The notes: generated by a model from the sequence alone, not told the origin. A stretch of DNA of 28,531 bases from a virus (IMGVR_UViG_3300020578_000336:1-28531); one strand, 5' to 3'. Positions 1 to 5,818 are shown, counted from the first letter of the stretch. Program-made: numbers and translations.

Positions 1-77
1 GTCTGCAAAGCGGCAGCGGTCAGCAATAGATCATTGTCCCGCCAACTAGCGAAAACCCAGGAATTGGCAGTGTTCAT
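1..77 (-). CDS. small hypothetical protein, truncated by window edge
   Basis: The ATG at 77-75 opens a frame that stays open to the left edge; the visible protein begins MNTANSWVFASWRDNDLLL. An AGGAGC ribosome-binding sequence lies 8 bases upstream. The ATG overlaps the TGA of the preceding gene (ATGA), continuing the chain of coupled small genes on this strand. Only about 25 residues are visible, so no family can be named. Confidence 0.55.
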   Translation of the reverse strand, partial: MNTANSWVFASWRDNDLLLTAAALQ

Positions 78-229
78 GGCCAAAAGCTCCTATAGATGGT
101 GTGAATAATGACGCCATTTTGGCGAATCGTTGCGCGGTAGAGTGAATGATAATTGGCGAAGGCTAAAGCGTGTTCCAGGGTGGGGAATGACATAACCTTG
201 CGATCTAAAATGTAGAGTTCAAACATCAT
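74..229 (-). CDS. small hypothetical phage protein (51 aa)
   Basis: This 51-residue protein starts MMFELYILDRKVMSFPTLEH and ends with an IYRSFWP tail. It looks like a compact alpha/beta protein. A short initial beta strand and a 'T-EHALAFA' helix resemble the many small phage proteins that reshape cyclic or sequence data, but I recognise no family. Its start overlaps the upstream stop by ATGA, and its stop overlaps the downstream start the same way. This makes it the fifth link of a coupled chain that begins with the gene at 683-979. Function unknown. Confidence 0.6.
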   Translation of the reverse strand: MMFELYILDRKVMSFPTLEHALAFANYHSLYRATIRQNGVIIHTIYRSFWP

Positions 230-519
230 TCTGCATCATCCTCCGAATAGGCTGATTCAATCCTGCGGCCGCAATGATCACAATAGAGAGCAGGATCTTC
301 CCAGTTGACGGCAAGCCTAGCAATGGCCCAGCCATCGGAGCCATATGTGAAGCCGATGGATCTTGCCTCAGATTTACAGCATCGATGGCACAATGCAGCG
401 TAGTCATTTGTGACGGCGAATTGAGGATAGTTGTCATGCAAAGTGTAAGGCGAGGCAATCAACTCGTCGCGCAACCTGCGGGACTTGAGCTGAATCTGGC
501 GAAGTTCTGAATAATTCAT
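226..519 (-). CDS. small putative zinc-binding protein (CxxC...CxxC)
   Basis: A 97-residue protein with two Cys pairs, CHRC at residues 44-47 and CDHC at 80-83, spaced as in a zinc ribbon. A basic helical N-terminus (residues 1-22) precedes them, and the tail is acidic (SEDDAE). The start is supported by AAGGAGA seven bases upstream of the ATG, one of the clearest Shine-Dalgarno sequences in the window. Zinc ribbons of this size in phages often bind nucleic acid or host polymerase, but that is only a family-level guess. The gene overlaps both neighbours by ATGA, so it is almost certainly co-translated with them. Confidence 0.75.
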   Translation of the reverse strand: MNYSELRQIQLKSRRLRDELIASPYTLHDNYPQFAVTNDYAALCHRCCKSEARSIGFTYGSDGWAIARLAVNWEDPALYCDHCGRRIESAYSEDDAE

Positions 520-686
520 TCTGCGGTCTCCTTCCAGTTAGCACAACAACGGCTAGAAAGCCAATACCGACCACCACCTACCATTTCATACTCTTGCAAC
601 ATGGCGCGGGCTTCCTTCATAGTGTCGAATTGATCGACAGTCTCTTTGGGAAAACTGCCGTGTTGGAAGTTAAGATAGACCGTCAT
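516..686 (-). CDS. small hypothetical phage protein (56 aa)
   Basis: A 56-residue protein beginning MTVYLNFQHGSFPKETVDQF and ending ANWKETAE. The layout 'VDxFDTxKEARAMLxEY ... YWLSSRCCxxW' is one I associate with small hypothetical proteins common in tailed phages of bacteria, including cyanophages; no function is known to me. The ATG overlaps the stop of the upstream gene and its TGA overlaps the downstream ATG. The Shine-Dalgarno sequence of the next gene lies within its last codons. Confidence 0.75.
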   Translation of the reverse strand: MTVYLNFQHGSFPKETVDQFDTMKEARAMLQEYEMVGGGRYWLSSRCCANWKETAE

Positions 687-979
687 ACCGCCACCTCAGG
701 ATAGATTGCTACGAAATAATACGCATCATCATCGTGCGCAGCGCATGACAGCACAAATTCCCGATCACTAGGAACAATACCTGCCCGATCGGCGTTGATC
801 TTCGCCAGGCAAGCAATAGCAGCACTGTAGCCGCTGTCATCGTCGCAGGGGAGAACGGCCCGGAACGTTTGCTCTGGCGATCGCTTGTAGGTTGCGCACC
901 ACCGAGAACACTTGTGATCCGTGGCGCCTAAGTATCGAACCTTGATCAAGAAACCCGTAGGGAGATTGTGATGAGCCAT
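683..979 (-). CDS. small hypothetical phage protein (98 aa)
   Basis: The frame is open from 1030, but I choose the ATG at 979 (MAHHNLPTGFLIKVRYLGAT). The sequence from there looks folded, while the 17 residues upstream (MGRKWPLCCGSPQALHA) look like read-through. The pattern 'LPTGxxIxVRYLGxTxxxxSRWxAT', a middle region with repeated Ala, and 'AHDDDAYYFVAI' near the end suggest a small beta-rich domain. I recognise it only as a type of conserved phage hypothetical. It opens the ATGA-linked chain running to the left edge. A weak promoter candidate lies about 120 bases upstream. Confidence 0.6.
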   Translation of the reverse strand: MAHHNLPTGFLIKVRYLGATDHKCSRWCATYKRSPEQTFRAVLPCDDDSGYSAAIACLAKINADRAGIVPSDREFVLSCAAHDDDAYYFVAIYPEVAV

Positions 980-1100
980 AGCGTGTAGTGCCTGTGGACT
1001 TCCACAGCATAACGGCCATTTCCTGCCCATTGCTAACGACTGTTTGCAAACTGAAACAATGCAGCAGCAAGCATAAAGACATCACTGTCCCTGCCCACTG

Positions 1101-1129
1101 ATACTACCACACACCACCCCTACGCAAAA
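1101..1129 (-). promoter_or_regulatory. weak sigma-70-like promoter candidate
   Basis: On the minus strand, TTTTGC and TAGTAT are separated by 17 bases within the roughly 170-base gene-free gap between the terminase-like gene and the small-gene chain. The -10 matches four of six consensus positions; the -35 is poor. The call is made mainly from position. I see nothing else in 980-1147. Confidence 0.25.
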
Positions 1130-1147
1130 AAGTTCTATTTTTCCATT

Positions 1148-1663
1148 TCAGCTATCGCTCTCTTGCGCTACAGTGATAGGTTCTCCAGGGAGGCGATTGA
1201 TAGGAGCATACTTTCCAGGCTCCATAACTTCAACCTTCAAGGTTGCCAGCTCCTCAGAGGCGACACCAAGACTGTTCTCCGTGTCTCGCAGCAGCGCCGC
1301 CACAGCCGCCACCTGCCCTGTCGCCAGGCCCACCCTGATGGCCCTCTGACGCGCCGCAGCCATAAGCTCGGGGGCAAAGGCCCGAGCACTGCGCTGCTCC
1401 TCCACCAGCGCCTCCAGCGCTGCCCTGTAGGCCCTCACAGCAGGACACCCCCTGCCATACGCCTTCCGCAGCTCAGAGATCACTTCCAGCTCCGTGTAGC
1501 CCTCTCTCAGCAGTCCGTAGGCCGTCTCGCACTGCTGCTCAAAATCAGCGGCGCCATCTTCCAGCACTTCAGGGTTGACAGCGCTGTGTCCATACCCGTG
1601 ATGCTCCAGGAAGCCTGCAGCAGGACTCAGGGGGATAGCAGATTGGCGAAAGCCTGTCGTCAT
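1148..1663 (-). CDS. putative terminase small subunit-like protein
   Basis: A 171-residue protein, mostly helical. Residues about 40-75 (ETAYGLLREGYTELEVISEL) read like the helix-turn-helix of phage terminase small subunits. Residues 80-140 are Ala/Arg-rich helices ending in 'ALLRDTENSLG', similar to the oligomerisation region that ends '..LxxLxKLxG' in that family. The length fits (usually 140-190 aa). Inference: it would bind the packaging start site and feed DNA to a large terminase, which is not in this window. The next genes downstream are unrelated tiny ORFs, which is unusual for a TerS, so another DNA-binding role remains possible. A promoter overlapped by a LexA-type palindrome lies 37-56 bases upstream. 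Confidence 0.45.
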   Translation of the reverse strand: MTTGFRQSAIPLSPAAGFLEHHGYGHSAVNPEVLEDGAADFEQQCETAYGLLREGYTELEVISELRKAYGRGCPAVRAYRAALEALVEEQRSARAFAPELMAAARQRAIRVGLATGQVAAVAALLRDTENSLGVASEELATLKVEVMEPGKYAPINRLPGEPITVAQESDS

Positions 1664-1699
1664 AGGTAGAGACTAGCGCCAGTAGCAGAGACCCATCTT

Positions 1700-1719
1700 A
1701 GTACATTTGTACTCTTATA
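1700..1719 (-). promoter_or_regulatory. -10 box with abutting LexA-type operator
   Basis: On the minus strand TATAAG (1719-1714) is followed directly by the palindrome AGTACAAATGTACT (1713-1700, arms of 6 around AA). The palindrome fits the cyanobacterial LexA consensus as I remember it, RGTACNNNDGTWCB, in both orientations. Placed just after a -10 box, a bound repressor would block the start of transcription of the terminase-like gene whose ATG is at 1663. No good -35 is visible 17 bases upstream. Confidence 0.45.
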
Positions 1720-1941
1720 CCCCCTATAAAGGGTTTAGGTCCTTAGAGTACTTTTTTTTTGTACTACATTTTCTTCAATTCCACCCGACTCTGGCTGCGC
1801 CACAAGGGTTCTCACCTAAGACTCACGCCCCCCCTTTTTTTGTATCGCCATGAACATGTACTACAACTCAAAAACAGACTGGGGGTCGTCATCCGTCAAC
1901 GATAGCCGACATCCCTTGCGCCGCAGTCGATCTCGCGTCCC

Positions 1942-1970
1942 CCTATAAGGGGACAACCTCACATGGTCAA
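1942..1970 (-). promoter_or_regulatory. sigma-70-like promoter candidate
   Basis: Minus strand: TTGACC (1970-1965), a 17-base spacer, then TATAGG (1947-1942). The -10 lies inside the inverted repeat GTCCCC-N6-GGGGAC (1937-1954), so a protein or hairpin could affect its use. It would produce a leader of about 270 bases before the gene at 1663. Confidence 0.4.
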
Positions 1971-2010
1971 CGTTTATCACGCTACCGGCATATGCGGCAA
2001 CAGCGCTGGT

Positions 2011-2058
2011 CCCCCCTAAAAATCCCCCTCAAAAAAAACGTCCCCACGACCACCCCCC
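2011..2058 (-). other. possible G-quadruplex-forming tract
   Basis: The minus strand has four G-runs (6, 4, 5 and 6 bases) separated by 7, 13 and 7 bases, two of the gaps containing long T runs. The loops are long, so stability is uncertain. It lies in the gene-free region downstream of a strong -35 sequence. Confidence 0.25.
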
Positions 2059-2094
2059 TATGCGTCTCACCTTTCTCACCACTTCCGGCCGGCC

Positions 2095-2123
2095 ATCCTG
2101 TGACAGCTAACAGCAGTTGTCAA
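2095..2123 (-). promoter_or_regulatory. promoter candidate with consensus -35
   Basis: Minus strand: a perfect TTGACA (2123-2118), 17 bases, then CAGGAT (2100-2095, three of six). The spacer contains GTTAGC. It begins directly after the stop codon of the 47-residue gene and points into the gene-free region. Confidence 0.4.
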
Positions 2124-2124
2124 G

Positions 2125-2268
2125 TCACCAGTCAGACTGCTGCGTGCAGCGGATGAGCTTACTGCCGATGCCGGCCAGTTCCAGCGCTGCGCTGATAGCC
2201 GCTGCCGCGCTGCTGGCGACAAGCTGGAAACAGCCCCGTGTTGTGCTGACGTGATAGGTGCGGGTCAT
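2125..2268 (-). CDS. small hypothetical protein (47 aa)
   Basis: A 47-residue protein that starts MTRTYHVSTTRGCFQLVASS, continues with an Ala-rich helix (AAAAISAALELAG) and ends IRCTQQSDW. The plan of a short beta hairpin, an 'AxxxALELAG' helix, a final strand and a terminal Trp looks like a complete mini-domain and resembles small phage proteins of unknown role. The ATG overlaps the TGA of the upstream 76-residue gene (ATGA), which supports this start and translational coupling. The codon pattern favours this frame over the alternative frame across the same DNA. Confidence 0.6.
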   Translation of the reverse strand: MTRTYHVSTTRGCFQLVASSAAAAISAALELAGIGSKLIRCTQQSDW

Positions 2269-2495
2269 ACATTGCTGAAGCAACGATGATACTCATGTCG
2301 AGTCGATGCACGACTACAGCCTGTAATTTGCAGCGCAGCGCTGACCTGCTCAAGAGGCACAGCTTGAAAGCCGCCAGTACAGTGCGTTTTCCAAGAAAAA
2401 AATCCAATTTGGCTGCCGCAAATTCGCTCTAAGTGCTGCCTGCTGCGGTGAGAGGCACAGCGAATCATAACGTGCGTGCTAGGGTCATAGTCCAT
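2265..2495 (-). CDS. small hypothetical protein (76 aa)
   Basis: A 76-residue protein, MDYDPSTHVMIRCASHRSRQ at the start, rich in Ser, His and Cys (four Cys). No family recognised. The four Cys and four His residues could hold a metal, but their spacing matches no standard motif. It sits 24 bases downstream of the strongest promoter in the window (TTGACA-N18-TATGAT), so it is probably expressed, and it is coupled to the 47-residue gene through an ATGA overlap. There is no obvious Shine-Dalgarno sequence, so the mRNA leader would be very short. Confidence 0.55.
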   Translation of the reverse strand: MDYDPSTHVMIRCASHRSRQHLERICGSQIGFFSWKTHCTGGFQAVPLEQVSAALQITGCSRASTRHEYHRCFSNV

Positions 2496-2518
2496 AAGTG
2501 ACTGCCGATTGCCCCCGT

Positions 2519-2548
2519 ATCATACACACAGATAACAGAGGTTGTCAA
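2519..2548 (-). promoter_or_regulatory. strong sigma-70-like promoter
   Basis: Minus strand: TTGACA (2548-2543, six of six), an 18-base spacer, then TATGAT (2524-2519, five of six). It starts immediately after the stop codon of the helicase gene and fires towards the 76- and 47-residue genes, with a start expected near 2512. Confidence 0.65.
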
Positions 2549-2549
2549 G

Positions 2550-3956
2550 CTAAGCGGCTTGGAAAGCAGCGTTCATCCACAACGTCGTCTCCAACCACTT
2601 ATCATCTAGCTCAAGCACGTCTTTCAGCAGCCGAAGCTGCGACTCATCGAGATATTTCGTCATGCGGAGCTGCGACCGCAGTGCGCTGCTGGGCAGGATG
2701 CCCTTCTCGTACAGCCGAAGCGCCTTGCGGAAGCCCCGCTGGGCCTTGTCGCGGATCACATCGGTAGCTGTGCCTTTTGGGATCAGGAACAGGTCGTCAC
2801 GGGCCTCTTGGACGCGCACGGCGGGGATGATCCGACTGGTGCCGGGTTCGATCTCGCGGTCGCTGGGCACGTCTTTCTTGGGCCTGCGAAGCCGGTCATC
2901 CAGCGACCAGTCGATCCGTGCATCCGGCGCCGGCAGCGTGCGCCAGGAACCGCCGTGATCGATGATGATGGCGTGCTGCTTGTCATCGGCTGGCCGCAGC
3001 ACCCGGCCGATGAGCTGCCGGTAGAGGCGCAGTGAACGCACCGTGCGGACAAGCTGCAGGCAGGTGGCTTCCGGCACGTCGAGACCTTCATCGACCACCG
3101 CGCAGGCACACAGCACGGTGATCTCGCCTGAGCGGAAACGCTCAAAAATCTGCTTTCTGAGTGTGCGCGGCGTGCTGCCACTGACCGATGCCGCTGAAAT
3201 GCCGGCGTCTTGATAAAGTGCCGCCAACTGCTCAGAGTGCTCAACCGAAACACCTACGGCGATCGTGCGATGTCCGTCAGGATTGTGTTTCTTCCAGTCA
3301 CGCACAACAACACCGTTGACAGGTATCACCCGCTCCATCATCACATCAGCGCTGTGCTCGCCACCGATGATCGGCACATCATCAACATTGACTTCCTTGC
3401 CGCCATACATCTCATAGTCACACAGGAAGCCGTTGTCCATCAGCCAGCGCGGCTCCGGCCCGAGCACCATGCGCGTGAAGCCAGCGCGGCCCAGGCCATC
3501 GCCAGTGGGCGTGATCGGCGTTGCCGTATAGCCGATCATGCTGGTCACCTGCAGCTTTCCCTTCAGCCGCTGATAGCTGGGTGCGACATGATGGTGACAC
3601 TCATCAAGTAAGTAATCCCGACCGCGTAGTGCTTCGATCCACTTGTGCCGGCGGGTGAGTGTAGGAATCATCGCCACCGTCACATCCGCCATCGGATCAG
3701 TACGTTCAGCGCTGATGATCTGCGGCGCAAAACCAAGGTGCCGATAAACCGAACTGGCGATCTGTCCTAGGATTTCCTCGCGGTGGCAGCCGATGATCAC
3801 CTTGCGGCCCTTGGCAAGCGAGCGCCGTGCTGATTCCGCCAGCATCACAGTCTTGCCGGCACCTGTAGGCGCAACGACAACTGTTTGCTCGCCTTGAGAA
3901 GAAAAAGTCTCCGCACTGTCACATGCGGAGACTTGGTAATCACGAAGGTCAAGCAT
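2550..3956 (-). CDS. DEAD/DEAH-box superfamily 2 helicase
   Basis: A 468-residue ATP-dependent helicase of the phage/restriction-type SF2 group. An early 'LRDYQ' (Q-motif-like) is followed by Walker A APTGAGKT near residues 29-36, motif II DECH at 118-121, motif III TATP at 144-147, and motif VI QLIGRVLRP at 314-322 in the second RecA domain. All core motifs are intact, so it should unwind or translocate on DNA or RNA; replication restart or recombination is the likely role in a phage. About 130 C-terminal residues beyond the helicase core are unassigned. The start overlaps the stop of the 108-residue gene by 8 bases. The start of the strongest promoter in the window follows its stop codon. 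Confidence 0.9.
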   Translation of the reverse strand: MLDLRDYQVSACDSAETFSSQGEQTVVVAPTGAGKTVMLAESARRSLAKGRKVIIGCHREEILGQIASSVYRHLGFAPQIISAERTDPMADVTVAMIPTLTRRHKWIEALRGRDYLLDECHHHVAPSYQRLKGKLQVTSMIGYTATPITPTGDGLGRAGFTRMVLGPEPRWLMDNGFLCDYEMYGGKEVNVDDVPIIGGEHSADVMMERVIPVNGVVVRDWKKHNPDGHRTIAVGVSVEHSEQLAALYQDAGISAASVSGSTPRTLRKQIFERFRSGEITVLCACAVVDEGLDVPEATCLQLVRTVRSLRLYRQLIGRVLRPADDKQHAIIIDHGGSWRTLPAPDARIDWSLDDRLRRPKKDVPSDREIEPGTSRIIPAVRVQEARDDLFLIPKGTATDVIRDKAQRGFRKALRLYEKGILPSSALRSQLRMTKYLDESQLRLLKDVLELDDKWLETTLWMNAAFQAA

Positions 3957-4275
3957 TGACAGCGGCTGCCTTGACAGTCTTGGCTTTCAGCGTCCAGAAC
4001 GGACTGCCGACCTTCTGTGTGGCGGTGCCTTGCTTCTGGGCATAGGCTTGCATCCGCTTGATGCGATCTTTGAGCGCATCGGGATACTCCCAAGTAGTAC
4101 GGCCAGGGTTTAGGCAGAAGTTGAAGCCATTAGCCTCAAACTTGGTCGGCACTTTGCCTTTAGCGTGCAGCTTGGACAGCTCTTCGCGGAGCTGCTTATC
4201 CTGTTCTTGCAGTGCTGCGATCTGCAGCGAGATACCAGCGAGTCGCTCGGTGAGAGTCTTGAAGGAAGAAGCCAT
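3949..4275 (-). CDS. coiled-coil hypothetical protein (108 aa)
   Basis: A 108-residue protein with an N-terminal coiled coil (residues about 5-40, LTERLAGISLQIAALQEQDK), then a compact region 'NPGRTTWEYPDALKDRIKRM' and a Lys/Ala-rich tail. I do not recognise the family; the layout of coiled coil plus small domain is common among phage accessory replication proteins. It precedes the SF2 helicase with an 8-base overlap, so it is co-translated with it and may be a partner. A promoter (4305-4333) lies 30 bases upstream. Confidence 0.75.
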   Translation of the reverse strand: MASSFKTLTERLAGISLQIAALQEQDKQLREELSKLHAKGKVPTKFEANGFNFCLNPGRTTWEYPDALKDRIKRMQAYAQKQGTATQKVGSPFWTLKAKTVKAAAVNA

Positions 4276-4304
4276 GGTGTGTGGGGTTTTGGTGAGCTGC
4301 TGTT

Positions 4305-4333
4305 AGTGTAGCACGCTTGTTAGCTGATGTCCT
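4305..4333 (-). promoter_or_regulatory. promoter with GCTAAC spacer element and TGC-extended -10
   Basis: Minus strand: AGGACA (4333-4328), 17 bases, then TACACT (4310-4305) preceded by GTGC. The spacer contains GCTAAC (4324-4319), eight bases before the -10, a feature shared with promoters at 4822, 6909 and 13111. It overlaps the end of the upstream 82-residue gene and should drive the coiled-coil and helicase genes. Confidence 0.5.
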
Positions 4334-4568
4334 CAGGGTAGTCGAGTGCGAAATCGATCCAGTCCCATTCACGGATCAGCTCGCCGGTTTCAGGGTGTGG
4401 CCCATGCCAGCCGCCTTCGTCATCCATCTCCCAGCCAGCAGCAGTGCGGGCAGCGTAGACGCGATCGGATTCGCGCATGGCAGCTTCCACCTTTGGCAGG
4501 TGGTCATACCAAGTGGGGCGAGTGGCAGCCTGAAGCAGGTTGTTGCTAGCTTGCAGTGTGGCGCTCAT
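4320..4568 (-). CDS. small hypothetical protein (82 aa)
   Basis: An 82-residue acidic protein; the ATG at 4568 (MSATLQASNN) is preferred to the in-frame TTG two codons upstream, because the previous gene stops two bases before it. The middle 'GWEMDDEGGWHGPHPETGEL' and the end 'DFALDYPEDIS' suggest a small, Trp-rich, acidic fold. Very acidic small phage proteins sometimes mimic DNA, but that is speculation here. It is coupled to the 55-residue gene upstream. Confidence 0.7.
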   Translation of the reverse strand: MSATLQASNNLLQAATRPTWYDHLPKVEAAMRESDRVYAARTAAGWEMDDEGGWHGPHPETGELIREWDWIDFALDYPEDIS

Positions 4569-4570
4569 TG

Positions 4571-4738
4571 TCAAACGTCCAGAAGGTCGGAGGCCGCAGC
4601 ATTGGCTGCTACAGCAAAGTCGGCAGGCGCCAAGGACAGATCAAGCTGACGCATCAGCAGGTCGTGATCACATTGGCTTTGAGAGCCGTGCAGAGCAAGA
4701 GCTTGCTGCACGATGCGAGAAGCGGTTTTTGTGTTCAT
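4571..4738 (-). CDS. small hypothetical helical protein (55 aa)
   Basis: A 55-residue, Ala/Leu-rich helical protein, MNTKTASRIVQQALALHGSQ at the start and ASDLLDV at the end. No family recognised. It is the first gene of the segment that begins after the promoter at 4822-4852 and the perfect inverted repeat at 4787-4813, and its stop is two bases before the next ATG. The leader between the repeat and the ATG is C-rich on the coding strand. Confidence 0.6.
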   Translation of the reverse strand: MNTKTASRIVQQALALHGSQSQCDHDLLMRQLDLSLAPADFAVAANAAASDLLDV

Positions 4739-4786
4739 GTGGGGTGGTGAACTGCTGTTTCGAGGAGGGGGAGTTGGGGGAGGTTT

Positions 4787-4813
4787 CAGTTGTAAAGCAA
4801 CACTTTACAACTG
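4787..4813. repeat. perfect 11-bp inverted repeat, operator or leader hairpin
   Basis: CAGTTGTAAAG, five bases, then CTTTACAACTG; all 11 pairs match. It starts about two bases downstream of the start site expected for the promoter at 4822-4852. There is no T-run on either side, so it is a poor intrinsic terminator. A repressor operator or a hairpin in the 5' leader fits better. Confidence 0.75.
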
Positions 4814-4821
4814 CCGCCGAT

Positions 4822-4852
4822 ATCATACCATGCGTTAGCGGCTAACGGACAA
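4822..4852 (-). promoter_or_regulatory. promoter with GCTAAC spacer element
   Basis: Minus strand: TATGAT (4827-4822) with GCTAAC (4839-4834) six bases upstream and TTGTCC (4852-4847) at a long 19-base spacing. GCTAAC is part of the 7-1-7 palindrome CGTTAGC-G-GCTAACG (plus strand 4833-4847), which overlaps the stop codon of the upstream gene. Confidence 0.45.
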
Positions 4853-5122
4853 CCACTCCACAATACGCTGTAACAGATGCTCGCGGTCTCTGCTGGCAAG
4901 CTGCGTCATGCCGTTTAGGTCGCGGAACGCATAGCACTGACAAGGCGTGATGTCCTCTAGGTCAAGCGCGATACTGCTGGATACAGGTAGGCCCTTGGCA
5001 AAATCATGCTTCTCAAAGTAGCCGACCGGCTGATCGCCATTCAGCACTTCGCAGCGGGCTGCGATGTAAGCCGGTGTGCCAGGTGGCAATGATGTGATGG
5101 GTTGCGAGAACTGCAGTTTCAT
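4835..5122 (-). CDS. small hypothetical protein (95 aa)
   Basis: A 95-residue protein starting MKLQFSQPITSLPPGTPAYI. Residues 1-60 look beta-rich and the last 25 (DREHLLQRIVEWLS) form a helix. No family recognised. It overlaps the upstream gene by one base (TAATG), and its end overlaps the promoter at 4822-4852. It is the last gene of the RuvC transcript before that internal promoter. Confidence 0.7.
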   Translation of the reverse strand: MKLQFSQPITSLPPGTPAYIAARCEVLNGDQPVGYFEKHDFAKGLPVSSSIALDLEDITPCQCYAFRDLNGMTQLASRDREHLLQRIVEWLSVSR

Positions 5123-5400
5123 TAGGCGTTGGCGCAGGTTGGCGCAGTGACGTGAGCATTGACGACATAGGCCATTTTCAGGTTTTTAGCCGGTGACGGC
5201 CTATCGGTGATTGAAACAATCCACTGCCAGCCCTTGCCATCATCTTCAGCGAAAGTCGGCTGATCGGGAATGTAGTCTTTGACTTGCTTGATTGTGCTTG
5301 TGCCGCGACAAATGCGATCACAAATCTCTGATGGCGAAAGGCCAGACTTAAGCGAAGCTCGTTGATTGACTACAATGTAGTATTTGTTGGGGTCAATCAT
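5122..5400 (-). CDS. small hypothetical protein (92 aa)
   Basis: A 92-residue protein, MIDPNKYYIVVNQRASLKSG at the start. An 'LSPSEICDRICRGTSTIKQVKDY' helix pair could bind nucleic acid, followed by beta strands with 'GWQWIVSI'. No known family recognised. Start and stop are both linked to neighbours (ATGA with the gene upstream, TAATG with the gene downstream), so it belongs to the dNMP-kinase-like/RuvC/membrane-protein chain. Confidence 0.7.
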   Translation of the reverse strand: MIDPNKYYIVVNQRASLKSGLSPSEICDRICRGTSTIKQVKDYIPDQPTFAEDDGKGWQWIVSITDRPSPAKNLKMAYVVNAHVTAPTCANA

Positions 5401-5588
5401 CTGCGGTTGCGATCAATGGGAAACATGGGCAGTTGCGGGCCAGGGCCGCGATAAGGCAGCGTGCGCGGCATGTAGCGGTTGCGGATGTTGTTGCGTGCGC
5501 GTTGGATGCTGCGTTCGTGGCCACGACCAAGCGTGTAGCCTGCAATCATTGACGATGCAATGACAAAGGCAGTCAGTAGTGCGATCAC
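5397..5588 (-). CDS. small membrane protein, GTG start (63 aa)
   Basis: The frame is open far upstream, but the gene most likely starts at the GTG at 5588, which overlaps the TGA of the preceding gene (GTGA). The 63-residue product has one N-terminal membrane segment (about residues 1-20, VIALLTAFVIASSMIAGYTL) and then a very basic, Pro-rich tail (RARNNIRNRYMPRTLPYRGP). It overlaps a second small membrane-protein gene, so the pair could act together, for example as a holin/antiholin or spanin-like set. No endolysin is adjacent, and that idea is weak. Confidence 0.6.
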   Translation of the reverse strand: MIALLTAFVIASSMIAGYTLGRGHERSIQRARNNIRNRYMPRTLPYRGPGPQLPMFPIDRNRR

Positions 5589-5818
5589 TTGATGCTCCGC
5601 AGGATGGTTTTCTGTTGCTGCTGCAGTTCGTGCTCGCGGCGCACAGTCCACTCGGCAATGTTGGCGCCGAGGATCAACAGGGCAAGCACGGCAACGGCCT
5701 TGACGATGGCGCTGCTGAAAGCCTGCATCCAGATCGGTGTCGGCAGTTGCCGCTGCTCCGGCTCGATGCCGCACAGTTCAAGCTGGCGGCGCTGCTTGTC
5801 GGTAAGAAGGTTGCTCAT
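5585..5818 (-). CDS. small membrane protein with coiled coil (77 aa)
   Basis: A 77-residue protein: a polar N-terminus (MSNLLTDKQRRQLELCGIEP), one hydrophobic segment at about residues 37-54 (AIVKAVAVLALLILGA), then a Gln/Glu/Arg helix (RREHELQQQQKTIL). It is predicted to be a single-pass membrane protein. It overlaps RuvC upstream (ATGA) and the 63-residue membrane protein downstream (GTGA). No signal for a specific function was seen. Confidence 0.7.
   Translation of the reverse strand: MSNLLTDKQRRQLELCGIEPEQRQLPTPIWMQAFSSAIVKAVAVLALLILGANIAEWTVRREHELQQQQKTILRSIK

Larger units (their letters stand above)
1664..2124. other. gene-free control region
   Basis: About 460 bases with no convincing ORF on either strand; the longest candidate has about 32 codons. 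It contains a 9-base T run between AGTAC and GTACT (1747-1765), a 14-base palindrome (1700-1713), and two copies of CCCCCTATAA(A)GGG (about 1721-1734 and 1939-1952). C-runs at 2011-2058 put four G-runs on the minus strand. At least three promoter-like sequences point left. It could be an untranslated leader, a regulatory hub or a packaging/replication site; nothing visible decides between these. Confidence 0.6.

Noticed and set aside
1163-1669. 168-residue plus-strand frame opposite the terminase-like gene
   Set aside because: Arg/His/Leu-rich sequence with no domain pattern; it mirrors the minus-strand gene, whose composition is protein-like.
1747-1765. AGTAC-T9-GTACT as a terminator
   Set aside because: The T-run is the loop rather than a tail, and the stem has only five pairs.
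4787-4813. Inverted repeat as an intrinsic terminator
   Set aside because: No T-run follows on either strand and the stem is AT-rich; an operator or leader hairpin fits better.
5589-5774. Long N-terminal extension of the 63-residue membrane protein
   Set aside because: The upstream part lies over another gene and is Arg/Ala/His-rich; the GTG in the GTGA overlap gives a coherent start.
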